DNA of 32,896 nt from an uncultured Eubacteriales bacterium (GTDB taxonomy: Bacteria > Bacillota_I > Bacilli_A > RF39 > UBA660). Below, one piece after another: positions 15,808 to 23,056 of this stretch. How positions within the stretch are numbered: the first letter of the stretch is position 1; every line of letters starts with the position of its first letter. The notes beneath the pieces are model-generated. The model was given only the letters and a program-made list of their open reading frames with translations. It was not told the DNA's origin and did no database searches. Made by a program: the position numbers and the translations under genes. The DNA lies in the NCBI GenBank assembly GCA_900319955.1, contig ONQM01000008.1:1-32896 (forward strand), in the 5' to 3' direction.

Positions 15808-16110
15808 ATGAAAAAGAATAAGAAGAAAAACAAAAATAAAACTAATAAATTTGAAAAACTTTTATTTGTAGTAGCATTTATATTTGCAGTCATGGCTCCA
15901 ATATCTATAGTATTTTCAAAAGCAACACTTTCTGAGCTTAACTATAAAGTAGAAAAGAAGAAAAGCTTAATAGAAGAACAGGAAAAAAATAATAATAGTC
16001 TTGCTATGACAATAGATGAGCTTGCATCTTTATCCAAAGTACAGCAAGTTGCAAGTGAAGCAGGATTGAGTTATAATAATGCTAACATAAAAGTAGTTCA
16101 AGATAAATAA
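15808..16110 (+). CDS. ftsL: Cell division protein FtsL-like
   Basis: A 100-residue bitopic membrane protein. A lysine-rich cytoplasmic start is followed by one membrane helix (about 18-38), then a heptad-like region (LNYKVEKKKSLIEEQEKN) and a short end, SKVQQVASEAGLS. FtsL forms a coiled-coil complex with DivIC/FtsB and activates septal wall synthesis. Sequence conservation in this family is weak, so the call rests on topology and on its place between rsmH and a class B penicillin-binding protein. Confidence 0.85.
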   Translation: MKKNKKKNKNKTNKFEKLLFVVAFIFAVMAPISIVFSKATLSELNYKVEKKKSLIEEQEKNNNSLAMTIDELASLSKVQQVASEAGLSYNNANIKVVQDK

Positions 16111-16128
16111 AAAATAAAAGGTGATTGT

Positions 16129-18264
16129 ATGCGAAAGAAAAAGAGAAAAAATAACGGCGTTAAGTATAGTTTCTTAGTTATTATGTTTTCTCTTTTTTTG
16201 TTTGGAGTAATGACATATAGAATGTTTGAACTTTCATGCAGCAAGAAAATAGATGGAACAAACCTTCAAAAACTTGCTAGTAAAAGAACAATGCGTACAG
16301 AAACTATTAAAGCAGAACGTGGAACAATATATAGTAATAATAATGATGTACTCGCCCAAAACGTATCATCATATACTTTAATTGCATATCTAGATCCTAA
16401 AAGAACAACAAATAAAGAAAATCCACAGCATGTAGTAGATAAAGAGATGACTGCAGAAAAACTTTCTAGCGTTCTAGGCACTTCAAAAGATGAAATACTT
16501 AAATACTTAAATAAAGAAGGAGTTTATCAGACAGAATTTGGTAAAATAGGAAGAAACTTGTCAGAACTTGATAAAGCAAAAATAGAAGAATTAAAACTTC
16601 CTGGAATAGATTTTATTGAAAAAAGTAAAAGATACTATCCAAAAGGAAATTTTATGTCATATACATTAGGATATGCAACAGAAGATGATGAAGGAAATAT
16701 ATCTGGTAAAATGGGGCTTGAACTCTATTATGATAAAATTTTAAAAGGTGAGGATGGAAAAAGAACATATCAGAAAGATTTAAGAGGATATAAAATTTCT
16801 GGTACTAAAGAATATACAAAAGATGCAGTAAACGGAAAAGATATATATTTAACAATAGATTCAAATGTACAATTTTTCATAGAACAAGCTCTAAAAAAAG
16901 CAAAAGATGAATATGGATATGAATGGGTTACAATGGTAGTTGCAGATGCAAAAACAGGTGCAATACTTGGAATGAGTTCTAATCCTAACTTTGATCCAAA
17001 CACAAGAGAGGGCATTACAAACTATCTTGATCATACAATATCATCACCATATGAACCAGGAAGTACAATGAAAACATTTACTTATATGGCTGCAATGGAA
17101 GCAGGCGTTTACGATGGATCTGAAACATATCACTCTGGAACATATACAACATCAGATGGAACAGTAATAGGAGATTGGAATAGAAATGGTTGGGGTGATA
17201 TTACATTTGATAGGGGATATGCAATGTCATCAAATGTTGGAATAATTAACCTAATTCATAGACATATGAATAGTGGAATGCTTAGAAGCTATTTTAGAAA
17301 ACTAGGATTTGGTAGAAAGACAGGTATCCAGCTTCCAAATGAAGCAAAAGGATCTTTAAACTTTAAATATGAAACCGAAATATTTAATGCTGGATTTGGA
17401 CAAGGTATTACAACAACACCAATGCAAAATATACAGGCATTAACATCACTTACTAATGATGGTGTTATCATGAAACCTTATCTTGTTAAAAAAATAGTTG
17501 ATAAAGATACAGGTGAAGCAATATATAAAGGAGAAAAAAAAGAAGGAGAAAGAGTAGCATCAGATGCAACAGTTACTAAGATGAGAAGCTTAATGAATGA
17601 TGCAGTAAATTCTGAAGGAGCTGCAGCATCTGCTTATGCAATACCATCTGGTGAACTTATTGGAAAAACAGGAACAGCACAGATAGCAGACCAAAATGGT
17701 TCTGGATACTTAACAGGCAAATCAGATATTATTTCATCTTTTGCAGGTATATATCCTAAAGATAATCCAGAAATAATAATATATACATCTATGTCTCGTC
17801 CAACAAATGGTTCTCAAAGACCTCTTATTAATGCAGTTAAAGAAGTACTTTCAAACATTGCAAAATATTATGGAGAAACAGTAGAAGAAACTGATACAAC
17901 AGATAAAGTAACATATTACAAAATGAAATCATTTGTTAATGAAACTGTTGATAAAGCAAAAACAACATTAAATTCAAATGGAATTAATGATGTTACTGTT
18001 CTTGGACATGGAACAAATGTAATTAATGAATATCCAGAGGCAGAATCTAAAATAAATAATAAAGATAAAGTATTCTTACTTACAGATGATACCAAAGAAA
18101 TACCAGATATTAAAGGATATTCGAGAAGTGATGCAGAACATCTTTTAAACCTTCTTGGATATAAAATAGTTATTAATGGAAAAGGATATGTTACAGACTA
18201 TATCATAAATGGTGATACTGTAACACTAAACTTAAATCCGAAATTTGTAGAAAGCGGTGAATAA
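16129..18264 (+). CDS. pbpB: Class B penicillin-binding protein (PBP2B / SpoVD type) with PASTA domains
   Basis: A septal peptidoglycan transpeptidase of 711 residues. Layout: short cytoplasmic tail, one membrane helix (about 13-33), dimerisation domain (GTIYSNNNDVLAQN, GYATEDDEGNISGKMGLE), transpeptidase domain and two PASTA domains (about 590-710). All three active-site motifs are present: Ser312-x-x-Lys315 in PGSTMKTF, Ser367-Ser-Asn369, and Lys513-Thr-Gly515 in GKTGTAQ. PASTA domains bind wall fragments or beta-lactams in relatives. SpoVD and PBP2B cannot be told apart safely from sequence alone; only one such gene follows ftsL here. The murE and mraY genes that usually follow are absent. 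Confidence 0.95.
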   Translation: MRKKKRKNNGVKYSFLVIMFSLFLFGVMTYRMFELSCSKKIDGTNLQKLASKRTMRTETIKAERGTIYSNNNDVLAQNVSSYTLIAYLDPKRTTNKENPQHVVDKEMTAEKLSSVLGTSKDEILKYLNKEGVYQTEFGKIGRNLSELDKAKIEELKLPGIDFIEKSKRYYPKGNFMSYTLGYATEDDEGNISGKMGLELYYDKILKGEDGKRTYQKDLRGYKISGTKEYTKDAVNGKDIYLTIDSNVQFFIEQALKKAKDEYGYEWVTMVVADAKTGAILGMSSNPNFDPNTREGITNYLDHTISSPYEPGSTMKTFTYMAAMEAGVYDGSETYHSGTYTTSDGTVIGDWNRNGWGDITFDRGYAMSSNVGIINLIHRHMNSGMLRSYFRKLGFGRKTGIQLPNEAKGSLNFKYETEIFNAGFGQGITTTPMQNIQALTSLTNDGVIMKPYLVKKIVDKDTGEAIYKGEKKEGERVASDATVTKMRSLMNDAVNSEGAAASAYAIPSGELIGKTGTAQIADQNGSGYLTGKSDIISSFAGIYPKDNPEIIIYTSMSRPTNGSQRPLINAVKEVLSNIAKYYGETVEETDTTDKVTYYKMKSFVNETVDKAKTTLNSNGINDVTVLGHGTNVINEYPEAESKINNKDKVFLLTDDTKEIPDIKGYSRSDAEHLLNLLGYKIVINGKGYVTDYIINGDTVTLNLNPKFVESGE

Positions 18265-18266
18265 AT

Positions 18267-18734
18267 ATGGATTATGTAGTTAATTATTTACTTAAAAATC
18301 ATTTAACAATAAGTACAATGGAAAGTGCAACAGGAGGAGAAGTAGCATCATCAATTACAAACATACCTGGTGCAAGTGAAGTACTTTTCTTTTCAGCAGT
18401 TACATATTCAAATGAATATAAGATAAGGTTTGGAGTTCCAAAAGAAGTAATAGATAAGTATACAGTCTATAGTAAAGAAACAGCAAGAAGTATGGCAAAA
18501 GCAATATCAGATTATACAGGAAGCACAATAGGAATTGGTACAACTGGAAAAATGAATAGAGAAGATAAAGCAAATCCATATGGAGAAAATGATATTTTAT
18601 ATGCATCTATATATGATAGTAGAATAAAAAAATATAAAGATATAAAATTAAAAATGACTTATGAAGAAAGGTCGAAAAACAAAGAACTTGTTGTAGAAAG
18701 TCTTTCTAAAGAGTTAAAAAATATGTTATACTAA
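18267..18734 (+). CDS. CinA C-terminal domain (PncC-like) protein, altered
   Basis: A 155-residue stand-alone CinA C-terminal domain, which in PncC removes the amide of nicotinamide mononucleotide in NAD recycling. The catalytic Ser20 in MESATGG (usually ESCTGG) and Lys52 in TYSNEYK are kept. The family's glycine motif TGIAGP, however, reads TGKMNREDKANPYG, an insertion or replacement near the active site, so activity or substrate may differ. It starts two bases after pbpB and is probably co-transcribed with it. Confidence 0.8.
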   Translation: MDYVVNYLLKNHLTISTMESATGGEVASSITNIPGASEVLFFSAVTYSNEYKIRFGVPKEVIDKYTVYSKETARSMAKAISDYTGSTIGIGTTGKMNREDKANPYGENDILYASIYDSRIKKYKDIKLKMTYEERSKNKELVVESLSKELKNMLY

Positions 18735-18755
18735 ATAAAAAAAGGAGATGTTATT

Positions 18756-19292
18756 ATGGCCTCAAGAAAAACAAAAAAGGAAATAGTTAAGCAATTATTA
18801 AATGCAGATATTGATGAAAAAGATGAAGAAGAACTTCTAGATTTACTAGTTGATCAACCAATATCAATTGATGTGGATAAGGAAGAAGAAAGAAAAAAGA
18901 CAAAAGGAGACATTATAGCAGACAAAATATCTGAAGTAGCAGGTTCATGGAATTTTATAATAGTATTTGTTTTGTTTCTAGCTTTTTGGATAATATTTAA
19001 TACAATTACTGGTAAAAATGCACCAGATGGTTATCCATTCATTTTACTTAATCTTGTACTTTCATGCATTTCTGCACTTCAAGCTCCAATTATAATGATG
19101 AGTCAAAATAGACAAGGAGCTAAAGATAGTTTAAGAGATCAAAATGATTATAGAACAGATTTAAAAAGCGAACTAATACTAGAAGAGTTACACATAAAAA
19201 TAGAAAAGATATTAAAAGATCAAAAAGAAATAAAAAAAGCATTAATAGATAATGGTATGATTAAAGAGGATGATAAGAATGAAGAAAAATAA
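18756..19292 (+). CDS. DUF1003 membrane protein
   Basis: A 178-residue protein of the DUF1003 family. After an acidic cytoplasmic start comes the family block DKISEVAGSWNFIIVFVLFL, a second helix starting at GYPFILLNLVLSCISALQAP, and the very conserved IIMMSQNRQGAKD, then an acidic coiled-coil-like end. Two membrane helices are clear. The function of the family is not established. AAAGGAGATG precedes the ATG, and it overlaps the next gene by 14 bases. Confidence 0.9.
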   Translation: MASRKTKKEIVKQLLNADIDEKDEEELLDLLVDQPISIDVDKEEERKKTKGDIIADKISEVAGSWNFIIVFVLFLAFWIIFNTITGKNAPDGYPFILLNLVLSCISALQAPIIMMSQNRQGAKDSLRDQNDYRTDLKSELILEELHIKIEKILKDQKEIKKALIDNGMIKEDDKNEEK

Positions 19293-19749
19293 ATTATTAA
19301 TAATTATACCAATACTTCTTTTAATATTTGTAACAGGATGCAGTACTAATAAAAAAGAAAAGAAGTTAGAGTGTTCTTTGAATGTTGAAAATGAAAATGA
19401 GAACTATAAAATATCTCTTGAAAGAGTTGCATACTATGACAAAAATAAGAATGTCACAAGAACAGTTTCAAATGATATAGTAGAGTCAACTGATTATAAT
19501 ACACTTGATACTTATGAAAAACAATTTAATTCAGTAAAAAATATGTATAAAGGAATTAAATATTATGATGTTACAGTATCACAAAATGGTAATAAAGTTG
19601 AAGCTGTTACAAAAGTTGATTATACAAAAGTAGATACAAATGCTTTAATTAAAGTAACTAACAATAATAATTTCTTTGAAAAAGATGGAACGCTTAAACT
19701 TTCAACACTTAAGAAGTCTTATGAAGATAGTGGACTTACATGTAAGTAA
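19279..19749 (+). CDS. Lipoprotein, DUF1307/YehR-like
   Basis: A 156-residue lipoprotein: basic start MKKNKLLIIIPILLLIFVTG followed by the lipid-modified Cys (lipobox VTGC). The mature part resembles the YehR/DUF1307 family: KNMYKGIKYYDVTVSQNG, then TKVDYTKVD and a final LKKSYEDSGLTCK. Two more cysteines in the mature part (ECSL and LTCK) may form a disulfide. The role of the family is unknown. ATG 19279 is preferred to ATG 19270, which would leave almost no gap to GAGG. Confidence 0.78.
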   Translation: MKKNKLLIIIPILLLIFVTGCSTNKKEKKLECSLNVENENENYKISLERVAYYDKNKNVTRTVSNDIVESTDYNTLDTYEKQFNSVKNMYKGIKYYDVTVSQNGNKVEAVTKVDYTKVDTNALIKVTNNNNFFEKDGTLKLSTLKKSYEDSGLTCK

Positions 19750-19758
19750 GTCTTTTCT

Positions 19759-19833
19759 GTCTAGGTAGTTTAATGGATAAATCGCTTTCCTCCGAAGAAA
19801 GAGATATAGGTTCGATTCCTATCCTAGACACCA
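19759..19833 (+). tRNA. tRNA-Arg (anticodon CCG)
   Basis: A full cloverleaf with acceptor GTCTAGG / CCTAGAC, anticodon stem CTTTC / GAAAG around loop CTCCGAA, T arm ATAGG-TTCGATT-CCTAT and an encoded CCA end. It reads CGG, a rare codon in this window. It begins ten bases after the lipoprotein stop and may be cut from the same transcript. Confidence 0.93.
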
Positions 19834-19902
19834 TTTATTAAAAAAATATACTTTTAATTCTATTTTAAATGTGATAACGTTAATTATATGGGAAGTGAAT
19901 AT

Positions 19903-20343
19903 ATGAAATGTGATGATGCTTTTTTAAAAGTAGGATATTTATTTAAAAGAAATGAATTAGATTATGATAATAAACATTATATGGTATATGAGTTTATCGA
20001 TTATGTAATCGCAATAGTATATGGCAAATATGATGATATTTTATACTTTAATGTTGCAAGTGGAGATAGCAAAGGAATAACTGGCACAGTTATTGGATAC
20101 TATGAGGATGAATTAAATAGTAGGATAGGAAAATTTACATATGGAATTCTTACAAGGGATATATATAAAGAATTAAAGTTTAGTGATAATATTCCGGACT
20201 TTGATAAAATTAGGGAATACAAAATGTCACATACTAGTAAATATTATATTCTGAATGAAAAAAACTCTCATTTAACTGATTTATATGAAACACATCTTTA
20301 TTCAAAAATAAAGAAAGATGAAAAAAAGTTAGTAAAAAAATAA
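19903..20343 (+). CDS. Unknown protein after tRNA-Arg
   Basis: A 146-residue, apparently cytoplasmic protein with no recognised family. It looks beta-rich in the first half (YMVYEFIDYVIAIVYGKYDD, then SKGITGTVIGYYEDEL) and helical and lysine-rich at the end. ATG 19903 follows GGAAGTGA; the in-frame ATG at 19888 overlaps that site. It lies between a tRNA and the tnpB remnant, so it may be accessory. Confidence 0.6.
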   Translation: MKCDDAFLKVGYLFKRNELDYDNKHYMVYEFIDYVIAIVYGKYDDILYFNVASGDSKGITGTVIGYYEDELNSRIGKFTYGILTRDIYKELKFSDNIPDFDKIREYKMSHTSKYYILNEKNSHLTDLYETHLYSKIKKDEKKLVKK

Positions 20344-20362
20344 AAGTATAAGTGGAATTCAC

Positions 20363-20379
20363 AAACTTTTTAAGTTTTT
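20363..20379 (+). terminator. Weak terminator candidate
   Basis: AAACTT-TTT-AAGTTT followed by a short T run, 20 bases after the unknown gene. The stem is only six A/T-rich pairs. Confidence 0.35.
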
Positions 20380-20733
20380 ACTTGTAATAATCTTCCTTTC
20401 GATATTAAAGTATTAAAAGAAAAATCACCTAACTCAAGAGCGAATAAAGCTTATAAGTTTAGAATGCATCCTGATGAATGTACTAAATCTAAACTTAATT
20501 CATTTATGGGAACAAGTAGATTTATATATAACCACTATCTTGATTTAAAAGATAAATATTATAATGAGTTAAATATTAATTATAATACTAGTGATATGAA
20601 GAAAGATATTAAGAATTAGTAAAATAAAATTATTAATTACAAAAATAAAAGGGTAGCGACTATCCAGTACTGGTCTATGGAGAAACCATTAGGATTCTGT
20701 GAAGTAGAAAAAAAAGTCCGTGAGGACTTCTAA
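20374..20733 (+). pseudogene. tnpB: Internally deleted tnpB copy
   Basis: The stretch 20431-20619 encodes NKAYKFRMHPDECTKSKLNS and onward to DMKKDIKN, then stops at TAG 20617-20619. It matches the tnpB N-terminus at 1-234, differing at about a dozen bases over some 190 by eye. The stop comes from loss of one T (AAGAATTAG where the other copy has AAAAATTTAG). After about 30 unrelated bases a second frame (20647-20733) ends QYWSMEKPLGFCEVEKKVRE, plausibly the TnpB C-terminus, closed by a perfect hairpin. The catalytic middle is gone. There is no start codon with a ribosome site. It reads as a transposon relic between a gene and a tRNA cluster. Confidence 0.75.
20714..20729 (+). repeat. Right-end type hairpin of the tnpB relic
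   Basis: AAGTCC-GTGA-GGACTT is a perfect 6-bp stem with a GNRA loop at the very end of the relic frame. IS200/IS605 elements and their guide RNAs commonly end in such hairpins at this position. Confidence 0.55.
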
Positions 20734-20760
20734 GTGATTAATAAATATATTTATATTAGT

Positions 20761-20793
20761 AAAAAAAAGAACTTTTTCAAGCTCCTGAAATTC
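20761..20793 (-). terminator. Terminator of the tRNA-Arg/tRNA-Leu transcript
   Basis: On the minus strand GAA and TTTCA pair with TGAAA and TTC, with a three-base bulge, followed by eight T. It starts four bases after the tRNA-Leu end. Confidence 0.6.
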
Positions 20794-20796
20794 AAA

Positions 20797-20879
20797 TGGT
20801 GCTCCCATTCGGATTCGAACCGAAATGCTTTCGCAAAGGATTTTGAGTCCTTCGTGTCTACCAGTTTCACCATGGGAGC
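20797..20879 (-). tRNA. tRNA-Leu (anticodon CAA)
   Basis: A class II tRNA: acceptor GCTCCCA / TGGGAGC, GGTAGACAC in the D region, anticodon stem AAGGA / TCCTT around CTCAAAA, a variable arm TGCGAAAGCA, T arm TTCGG-TTCGAAT-CCGAA and an encoded CCA. It reads UUG. Confidence 0.95.
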
Positions 20880-20884
20880 AGAAA

Positions 20885-20960
20885 TGGTGTCCCCAGTAGG
20901 ACTTGAACCTACCTTTCACCCTTAGGAGGGGTGCGCTCTATCCAGATGAGCTATAGGGAC
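20885..20960 (-). tRNA. tRNA-Arg (anticodon CCT)
   Basis: Acceptor GTCCCTA / TGGGGAC with one G-T pair, anticodon stem CACCC / GGGTG around CTCCTAA, T arm GTAGG-TTCAAGT-CCTAC and an encoded CCA. It reads AGG. It lies five bases upstream of tRNA-Leu; a minus-strand TACAAT at 20979-20974 may be the -10 box of the pair. Confidence 0.95.
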
Positions 20961-21044
20961 AACATATGTCTATATTGTACAATACTTTTAAAAAAAATAA
21001 AATAGAAGTTATATACTTTTTACCAAAATTATAAATAAATGTGT

Positions 21045-21050
21045 TATAAT
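21045..21050 (+). promoter_or_regulatory. -10 box before the 90-residue gene
   Basis: A perfect TATAAT without a convincing -35 at 17 bases. It overlaps the ATG at 21049, which argues for the downstream start at 21085. Confidence 0.5.
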
Positions 21051-21084
21051 GGTTATGGATAATGAAGTAGGGAGAGTAGTAAAG

Positions 21085-21357
21085 ATGAAAAAAGGAATTG
21101 AAAGAGCTTATATGTATTTAGATTATATTGATGATAATGATAGTGATGATATCATTGCATATTTAGATATTGATTGTAAAAATATATTTGGAAATATAAA
21201 AAATAAAATAAAACAAATTCATGTAGGAGATAGTTTATATAAAGTAACTAGAGGTGTACCTGAATATAAAACTTATATTGTTGAAAATATTACATCAAAT
21301 AGTGTAAAATTTGAAAATGGTATAACAATTAAACTTGGTGAAACAAGGGAGAGATAA
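21085..21357 (+). CDS. Small unknown protein
   Basis: A 90-residue product not recognised. It starts with a helix (MKKGIERAYMYLDYID), then an acidic patch DDNDSDD and likely short strands (KQIHVGDSLYKVTRGVPEYK, then NSVKFENGITIKLGE), which could be a small barrel. GGGAGAG lies eight bases before ATG 21085; the longer reading from 21049 would begin in the -10 box. It stands alone ahead of the L19 leader. Confidence 0.6.
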   Translation: MKKGIERAYMYLDYIDDNDSDDIIAYLDIDCKNIFGNIKNKIKQIHVGDSLYKVTRGVPEYKTYIVENITSNSVKFENGITIKLGETRER

Positions 21358-21374
21358 TATTTTATTTTCAAAAA

Positions 21375-21404
21375 TTGTTGATTTTTAAAGTAAGTTATGA
21401 TAAT
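21375..21404 (+). promoter_or_regulatory. Promoter of rplS
   Basis: TTGTTG (21375-21380), 18 bases, GATAAT (21399-21404), about 15 bases before the leader stem. Confidence 0.5.
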
Positions 21405-21418
21405 ATAAGTAAGTCATA

Positions 21419-21452
21419 TGAGTGATCCGCTGGCAAGAGTTATGATCATTTG
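21419..21452 (+). promoter_or_regulatory. Ribosomal protein L19 leader
   Basis: AGTGATC (21421-21427) pairs with GATCATT (21444-21450) with one G-T pair, extended by two more wobbles, and the loop holds CGCTGGCAAGAGTTAT. This fits the L19 leader known from Firmicutes, in which L19 is thought to regulate its own mRNA. The call rests on the position before rplS and on recollection of the CCGCTGGCAAG core. Confidence 0.65.
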
Positions 21453-21482
21453 AAAAATATATATAGAAAGGAATTGATACTT

Positions 21483-21827
21483 ATGAATTTAATTGACAAG
21501 ATTAATAAAGAACAAATTAAATCTGATATTCCTGATTTCAGAGTAGGAGATACTGTAAGAGTAGACTACAAGATTATTGAAGGCAATAAAGAAAGAATTC
21601 AGGCATATGAAGGATTAGTTGTTGCAAGACGTGGTGGTAGTGTTTCTGAAACATTTACTGTACGTAAAATGTCTTCTGGAGTTGGAGTTGAAAGAACATT
21701 CCCAATTCATTCACCAAAGATAGCAGGTATTACTGTTGTACGTAAAGGAAAAGTAAGACGTGCTAAACTAAATTTCTTAAAAGGAATGAATGGTCAGTAC
21801 AGAATCAAGGAAAGAGGACAAAAATAA
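21483..21827 (+). CDS. rplS: 50S ribosomal protein L19
   Basis: The 114-residue L19 sits at the 30S-50S interface. Family blocks are present: [60 protein letters not shown] and the final [12 protein letters not shown] 21483 with AAAGGA upstream gives the normal length; the in-frame ATG at 21450 lies inside the leader. It has its own promoter and a strong terminator, so it is a single-gene unit as in many Firmicutes. Confidence 0.98.
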   Translation: MNLIDKINKEQIKSDIPDFRVGDTVRVDYKIIEGNKERIQAYEGLVVARRGGSVSETFTVRKMSSGVGVERTFPIHSPKIAGITVVRKGKVRRAKLNFLKGMNGQYRIKERGQK

Positions 21828-21852
21828 GGACCATATAAGTCCTTATTTTTTT
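21823..21852 (+). terminator. Strong intrinsic terminator of rplS
   Basis: AATAAGGAC (21823-21831) pairs perfectly with GTCCTTATT (21839-21847), followed by T residues. It includes the rplS stop codon. Confidence 0.85.
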
Positions 21853-21860
21853 AATTTATT

Positions 21861-22367
21861 ATGAAAAGATTTTGTAAGGAAATTTTACCATATATATTAA
21901 TAGTAGTTATTGTACTTCTAATTAAAGAATTTTTAATCGCTCCTGTTAAAGTAAACGGACTTTCAATGTATACAACACTTCATGATGGAGATGTAATGCT
22001 TCTTAATAAGATTGTGTACAAATTTAATCCTATTAAAAGAGGAGATATTGTTGTAGCATCTTGGAAAGATGAATACATTATAAAAAGAGTAATAGGTCTT
22101 CCAGGTGATACAGTTGAATTTAAAAACAATAGCTTATATATAAATGGAAAAAAAATAAAAGAAAATTATACTAGGGGTAAGACAGAAGACTTTAATATAA
22201 CACTTTTGGGCTCAAAAAAAGTACCTAAAGGTTATTATGTAATACTAGGAGACAATAGAGAAGACTCTGTTGATAGTAGAATATTTGGCTTTATGAAAAA
22301 AGAAAACATTTTAGGAAGATGTAAAGTAACAATATTCCCATTTAATAGAATTGGAACAAAAAAGTAG
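21861..22367 (+). CDS. lepB: Signal peptidase I
   Basis: A type I signal peptidase that cleaves signal peptides at the outer membrane face. The 168 residues include one N-terminal helix (about 8-27), the nucleophile Ser35 in VNGLSMYTTL, the base Lys75 in YIIKRVIGLPGD, and the later LGDNREDSVDSRIFG. It is of the bacterial Ser/Lys (P) type, not the Ser/His SipW type. The ATG lies only eight bases after the rplS terminator and has no visible ribosome site, so expression may depend on read-through or an unusual start. Confidence 0.95.
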   Translation: MKRFCKEILPYILIVVIVLLIKEFLIAPVKVNGLSMYTTLHDGDVMLLNKIVYKFNPIKRGDIVVASWKDEYIIKRVIGLPGDTVEFKNNSLYINGKKIKENYTRGKTEDFNITLLGSKKVPKGYYVILGDNREDSVDSRIFGFMKKENILGRCKVTIFPFNRIGTKK

Positions 22368-22379
22368 TGGAGGACAAAA

Positions 22380-23048
22380 ATGAATAAAAAGAATATTGAA
22401 ATGATGAATTATGACAATAATAGATTTCTTTTAGAAAATAATATACTATATGATAAGAAAAATAATAAAAAATATGATTTCTCTAAAGAAAAAATATTTT
22501 ATTTAAAAGAAATAAATGATGATGATATTATTTCAATATCTTTATTAAATAGTAAAGTAGTATATAGACATATAATATTTAATGAATATATTGCAGAAAT
22601 TATTGCAAGATTTATATCAGATAGTACTATTTCAGAAAATCTAAAACATAATGATAAAAAAAGTAATATTTTATTTATAAAAAATAAAACATCTAGCGAT
22701 ATTCTATATAATCCTTATATTAAAAGAGCATTAAGAGAAGATATTGTAGAAGATATAGATGGTAATTATTTATGTATAAAAGATATCAAAGGTGCAAATG
22801 TAAATGATAGATTATGTTATGTAGTTGATGATAATTTAGAAACAACAGGATTTTATTCAATGAGTTTAGATAAATTTATCCCATTACTTACAGATGAAGA
22901 AATAGATAGAAAAAATAAAATGTTTGTTGGTGGATCTTATAAATATAGATTTAATTCAACTATAAAGAATAAAATACTACCAGAAATTATTCAAAAAAAA
23001 ATTTATGAATCAAAAGAAAAAGGCTTAACATATGTAAAACATGTTTAA
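22380..23048 (+). CDS. Unknown protein after lepB
   Basis: A 222-residue, apparently cytoplasmic protein without a recognised family. It is rich in Asn, Lys and Ile; a run of hydrophobic and charged helices (FNEYIAEIIARFISD) is followed by likely strands (GNYLCIKDIKGANVNDRLCY) and a basic end. GGAGG precedes the ATG. Its last codons form one arm of the terminator shared with the convergent methyltransferase gene, and the two genes overlap by four bases. Confidence 0.7.
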   Translation: MNKKNIEMMNYDNNRFLLENNILYDKKNNKKYDFSKEKIFYLKEINDDDIISISLLNSKVVYRHIIFNEYIAEIIARFISDSTISENLKHNDKKSNILFIKNKTSSDILYNPYIKRALREDIVEDIDGNYLCIKDIKGANVNDRLCYVVDDNLETTGFYSMSLDKFIPLLTDEEIDRKNKMFVGGSYKYRFNSTIKNKILPEIIQKKIYESKEKGLTYVKHV

Positions 23049-23056
23049 GCCTTTTT
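23017..23056. terminator. Bidirectional terminator inside both convergent genes
   Basis: AAAAAGGCTTAA (23017-23028) pairs perfectly with TTAAGCCTTTTT (23045-23056), giving a T run on either strand. It encodes the end of the 222-residue gene on the plus strand and the end of the methyltransferase on the minus strand. Confidence 0.85.

Noticed and set aside
20689-20925. Open frames of 60-76 codons on both strands
   Set aside because: They lie across the two tRNA genes and the tnpB relic and have no family match or ribosome site. The cloverleaf structures explain the sequence.
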